Positions 61,647 through 64,000 of a stretch of DNA of 64,000 nt are shown here, one piece after another. Numbering within the stretch: the stretch's first letter is position 1; each line of letters starts with the position of its first letter. This DNA is from Hemibagrus wyckioides. Its lineage: Eukaryota > Chordata > Actinopteri > Siluriformes > Bagridae. A program made the position numbers and the translations under genes. The DNA lies in NCBI RefSeq assembly GCF_019097595.1, contig NC_080712.1:20440146-20504145 (forward strand). Direction: 5' to 3'. The notes below the pieces were generated by a model that had not been told where the DNA came from, searched no databases, and saw only the letters and a list, made by a program, of their open reading frames with translations.

Positions 61647-61813
61647 AGAATGCATCACAACTTATAAAGATTCCAAGCACACTTCAATAGTCTGAGCTCC
61701 AAACTCGGGTCTGCAGACTACATTTGTCCTGCCAGAAGAAATCTACTCTGACAGCGATGCGTTTTCTGTGGCACAGAACAACCATAAATTACACAGTGTG
61801 TAGTTTATTTTTT
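61646..61813 (+). repeat. Duplicated segment, right donor part
   Basis: Matches 63833-64000 with a single substitution (GCG to GCA) over 168 bases. The match runs off the window end, so its true right limit is unknown. Confidence 0.95.
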
Positions 61814-61925
61814 TGGTAGTGTGATGGCATTAGATCCTGACATGGATGATGATCTATACACATCTCTTCTACAACAGAAAAGCAGTCCAGAGTCTTTGTA
61901 ATTCATCTGCTGATATTATATATTT

Positions 61926-61980
61926 ATTCTGCAGATTTATATTTATTAAATATAAATCTTTATATTATTCTGCAGATTTA
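61926..61980. repeat. Perfect AT-rich palindrome inside a direct repeat
   Basis: AGATTTATATTT (61933-61944) and its exact inverse (61948-61959) flank a three-base centre. The 14-mer ATTCTGCAGATTTA occurs at both 61926-61939 and 61967-61980. It is cruciform-prone DNA close to the duplication. Confidence 0.8.
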
Positions 61981-62054
61981 CAGATTTCTTAGGTTTGTTT
62001 GGTAATCCACAAAGCATCCCATTCGACATTCTTTCTTTGATTTTATATATACAT

Positions 62055-62081
62055 ATGTGTATGTGTGTGTGTGTGTGTGTA
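62055..62081. repeat. (GT)n microsatellite
   Basis: GT run with one AT interruption, directly before the start of the Tc1/mariner remnant. Confidence 0.88.
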
Positions 62082-62930
62082 GCCATAACATAAAATCCAC
62101 TGGAAAGTGAAGTAAATAACATTGATTATCTTGTTACAATAGCACCTGTCAAGAGGTGGGATATATTAGGCAGCAAGTGAACAGTCAGTTCTCAAGTTGA
62201 TGTGTTTAAAGCAGGAAAAAGTGGCAAGTGAAAGAATTTGAGAAACTTTAACAAGGACCAAATTGTGATAGCTAGATGACTGAGTCAGAGCATCTCCAAA
62301 ACTGCAGGTCTTGTAGAGTGTTCTAGGTATGCATTGGTTAGTACCTACAACAAGTGGTCCATGGAAGGACAACTGGTGAACTGATGACAGGGTCATGGGC
62401 ACCCAATGCTCACTTATATTACTGGGGAGCGAAGGATAGTCTGTCTGGTCCAGTACCACTGAAGAACTACTGTAGTGCAATCTGCTGAAAATCTATAGAA
62501 TAAGAGATAGGAGAAAAGAGTCTGAACACACAGTGTATAACAGCTTGCTGTTCATGAAGCTGCATAACCACAGACTGATCAGAGTGCCCATGTTGAGCCT
62601 TTTACACTGCCGTAAGTTCCTATAAAGGGCATGTGAGCATCATGGATCATAGAGAAATGGAAGAAGGTGTACATAATGTGGACAGCCGGGTGAGTGACTG
62701 TCACTTACCTGGGGATGAGACGGCAGCAAGATGCACTATGGGAAGAAGGCAAGCCGGCAGAGACAGTGTGATGCTCTGGGAATGTTCTGCTTGGAAACCT
62801 TGTGTCCTGGCAGTCATGTGGACATTACCTTGACACGTACCACCTACTTAAACACTGCTGGACACCAAGTACACCCTTCATGAAATGATGTTCCCTAATA
62901 GTTGTAGCCTTTTTCAGGAGGATAATGTTC
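62082..62930 (+). mobile_element. 3'-truncated Tc1/mariner element with decayed transposase
   Basis: The left end is recognisable (GCCATAACATAAAATCCACTG and onward, GCACCTGTCAAGAGGTGGGA). The decayed transposase follows on the + strand from about 62205, including the helix-turn-helix region (GGGTCATGGGC near 62391), S-V-M-L-W near 62767-62781, and S-L-F-Q-E-D-N at about 62906-62926, where D (62921-62923) is the second catalytic Asp. Homology stops there. The segment with the DLNPIE block and the right terminal repeat are missing. Several stops and frameshifts make it inactive. It is a separate family from the other remnants in this window. Confidence 0.85.
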
Positions 62931-63510
62931 AAGTCTGTGAGATCATGCATGCAGAGTAGCACTTTCTATCAGCAATTACTAGTGTGTAACTCTGCCCCAG
63001 ATGGAGCACTTCAACAGGATGCAGTCACCTGGCTTCACGTGTCACGAAGGAAGCGTGTGATAGTCTTCTCTCTCCCTGGTTGGCGGTTGTTGTGTGATGG
63101 GAAGAGCAGCCTGATGGGTGGCCATGACTAAATTAAGGAGAAAATAACATTCAACAGTTGTGGTGTAAGCAAGTGTAATGTTTGCACTGATTTCAGCTCC
63201 ACCTATAGTACTGCTGTCAACACAACTGACATTTACCCACTCAGTCACAGTCTCAGTGCTGGAAGGACCTAAATGTAGCACATACTGTATATAAATAACA
63301 CTGTACTGGAATGCCCTAAATGACTAAATATCATGTTAAGGAAGCATTTTGTTAGAGTACACAAGTGTATGTCCCTGCAAACTGGCATTAATATCACTAT
63401 TATATGGACTTTTTTTATTACCAAAGATATGCATCCAAAGTAAACATTGCAGAAATCAAAAGTCCCTGTTTACCCTGAGTAGAACCAACATACAATGGCC
63501 CTTCCCTCAT
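62931..63510. other. Intergenic DNA, no gene seen
   Basis: Ordinary sequence between the truncated transposon and a GT microsatellite. Short frames on both strands overlap and lack domains. Confidence 0.5.
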
Positions 63511-63554
63511 GTGTGTGTGTGTGTATGTGTGTGTGTGTGTGTGTAAGTGTGTGT
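63511..63554. repeat. (GT)n microsatellite
   Basis: About 18 GT units with GTATGT and GTAAGT interruptions. It lies just left of the duplicated tail. Confidence 0.93.
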
Positions 63555-63588
63555 AAATAACGCTTGCACTGACTAGTCACTGGACGTA

Positions 63589-64000
63589 TGCCCCCAAGCA
63601 CCTTATTTGATATTTTGAGGAGTGTCATTGCTTCGTGTGACTCCACAGACATTGAAATCTGTGTTTATTTTCACACAAGGTTAATAGAAAAAGATGCCTA
63701 AGTGCACCTGCCACTCGACTGTAAATTTATGCAGACAAGTGCAGTGCAGCTGTACATTAGAGAAAGGGCATAAGGCCAGGACAATGAAACTGTACAAAAG
63801 AAAAGCCACCCTATTTCCAAAAACAATGTAAATAGAATGCATCACAACTTATAAAGATTCCAAGCACACTTCAATAGTCTGAGCTCCAAACTCGGGTCTG
63901 CAGACTACATTTGTCCTGCCAGAAGAAATCTACTCTGACAGCGATGCATTTTCTGTGGCACAGAACAACCATAAATTACACAGTGTGTAGTTTATTTTTT
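63589..64000 (+). repeat. Composite duplicate of 59118-59349 plus 61646-61813
   Basis: 63589-63827 copies 59118-59349, and 63833-64000 copies 61646-61813. Five bases (GTAAA) lie at the junction. By eye two substitutions separate the copies over about 370 aligned bases, plus one indel of about 8 bases near 63799. The copy lacks 2.3 kb, including the long TA repeat, the CpG islet and the CTCF-like site. It continues past the window end. Confidence 0.95.

Noticed and set aside
1..64000. CRISPR arrays, rRNA, tRNA genes, operons or phage-like features
   Set aside because: None seen. Regularly spaced repeats are microsatellites only, tRNA-like B-box text belongs to a decayed SINE, and the window is vertebrate nuclear DNA.

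Overview
This is vertebrate, almost certainly teleost, nuclear DNA. The evidence is an AT-rich gene desert, many dinucleotide microsatellites, decayed Tc1/mariner transposons and SINE-like repeats of the kind common in ray-finned fishes, and one recognisable developmental gene with spliced coding exons. The repeat styles (an AATTC-led repeat with a GTATAGCGC core, and a SINE ending in a CCCAGGATAGG-type block) recall otophysan fishes and perhaps catfishes, but the host cannot be fixed from this window. Nothing is prokaryotic.  The only supported protein-coding gene is znf503 (nlz2, NET family) on the + strand. A CpG-rich promoter/leader (about 1258-1733) carries four short upstream ORFs. Coding exon 1 is 1734-1988, the intron is 1989-2387 (GT-AG), and coding exon 2 is 2388-3809. 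The joined product is 558 residues and has the family's Sp motif, FKPY motif, Cys-rich buttonhead-like box and single C-X8-C zinc finger. The 3' UTR probably ends at one of two AATAAA signals (4028 or 4606).  From about 4.6 kb to the right edge (about 59 kb) I see no convincing protein gene. This fits the known setting of znf503, which lies in a large gene desert rich in conserved non-coding enhancers. Long stretches of complex, non-repetitive sequence with paired homeodomain cores, MEIS/PBX-type sites and AP-1/MAF sites are marked as candidate regulatory blocks. These are inferences from composition, because no alignment could be run.  Between them lie the remains of at least five Tc1/mariner insertions (8.5, 13.3, 27.2, 39.1 and 62.1 kb), a repeat nested inside one of them, SINE-like copies at 29.9 kb (+), 39.5 kb (fragment) and 43.6 kb (-), and many microsatellites.  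Two internal duplications stand out. A segment of about 276 bp at 10.0 kb recurs at about 90 percent identity at 14.55 kb, directly against the end of a Tc1/mariner element. The last 412 bases of the window are a nearly identical composite of 59118-59349 and 61646-61813, with 2.3 kb missing between them. That is either a recent tandem duplication with a deletion or a haplotype/assembly duplication. A CpG-rich islet at 61.0-61.33 kb and two CTCF-like motifs (44.4 and 61.6 kb) are the best leads for unannotated transcripts or domain structure.
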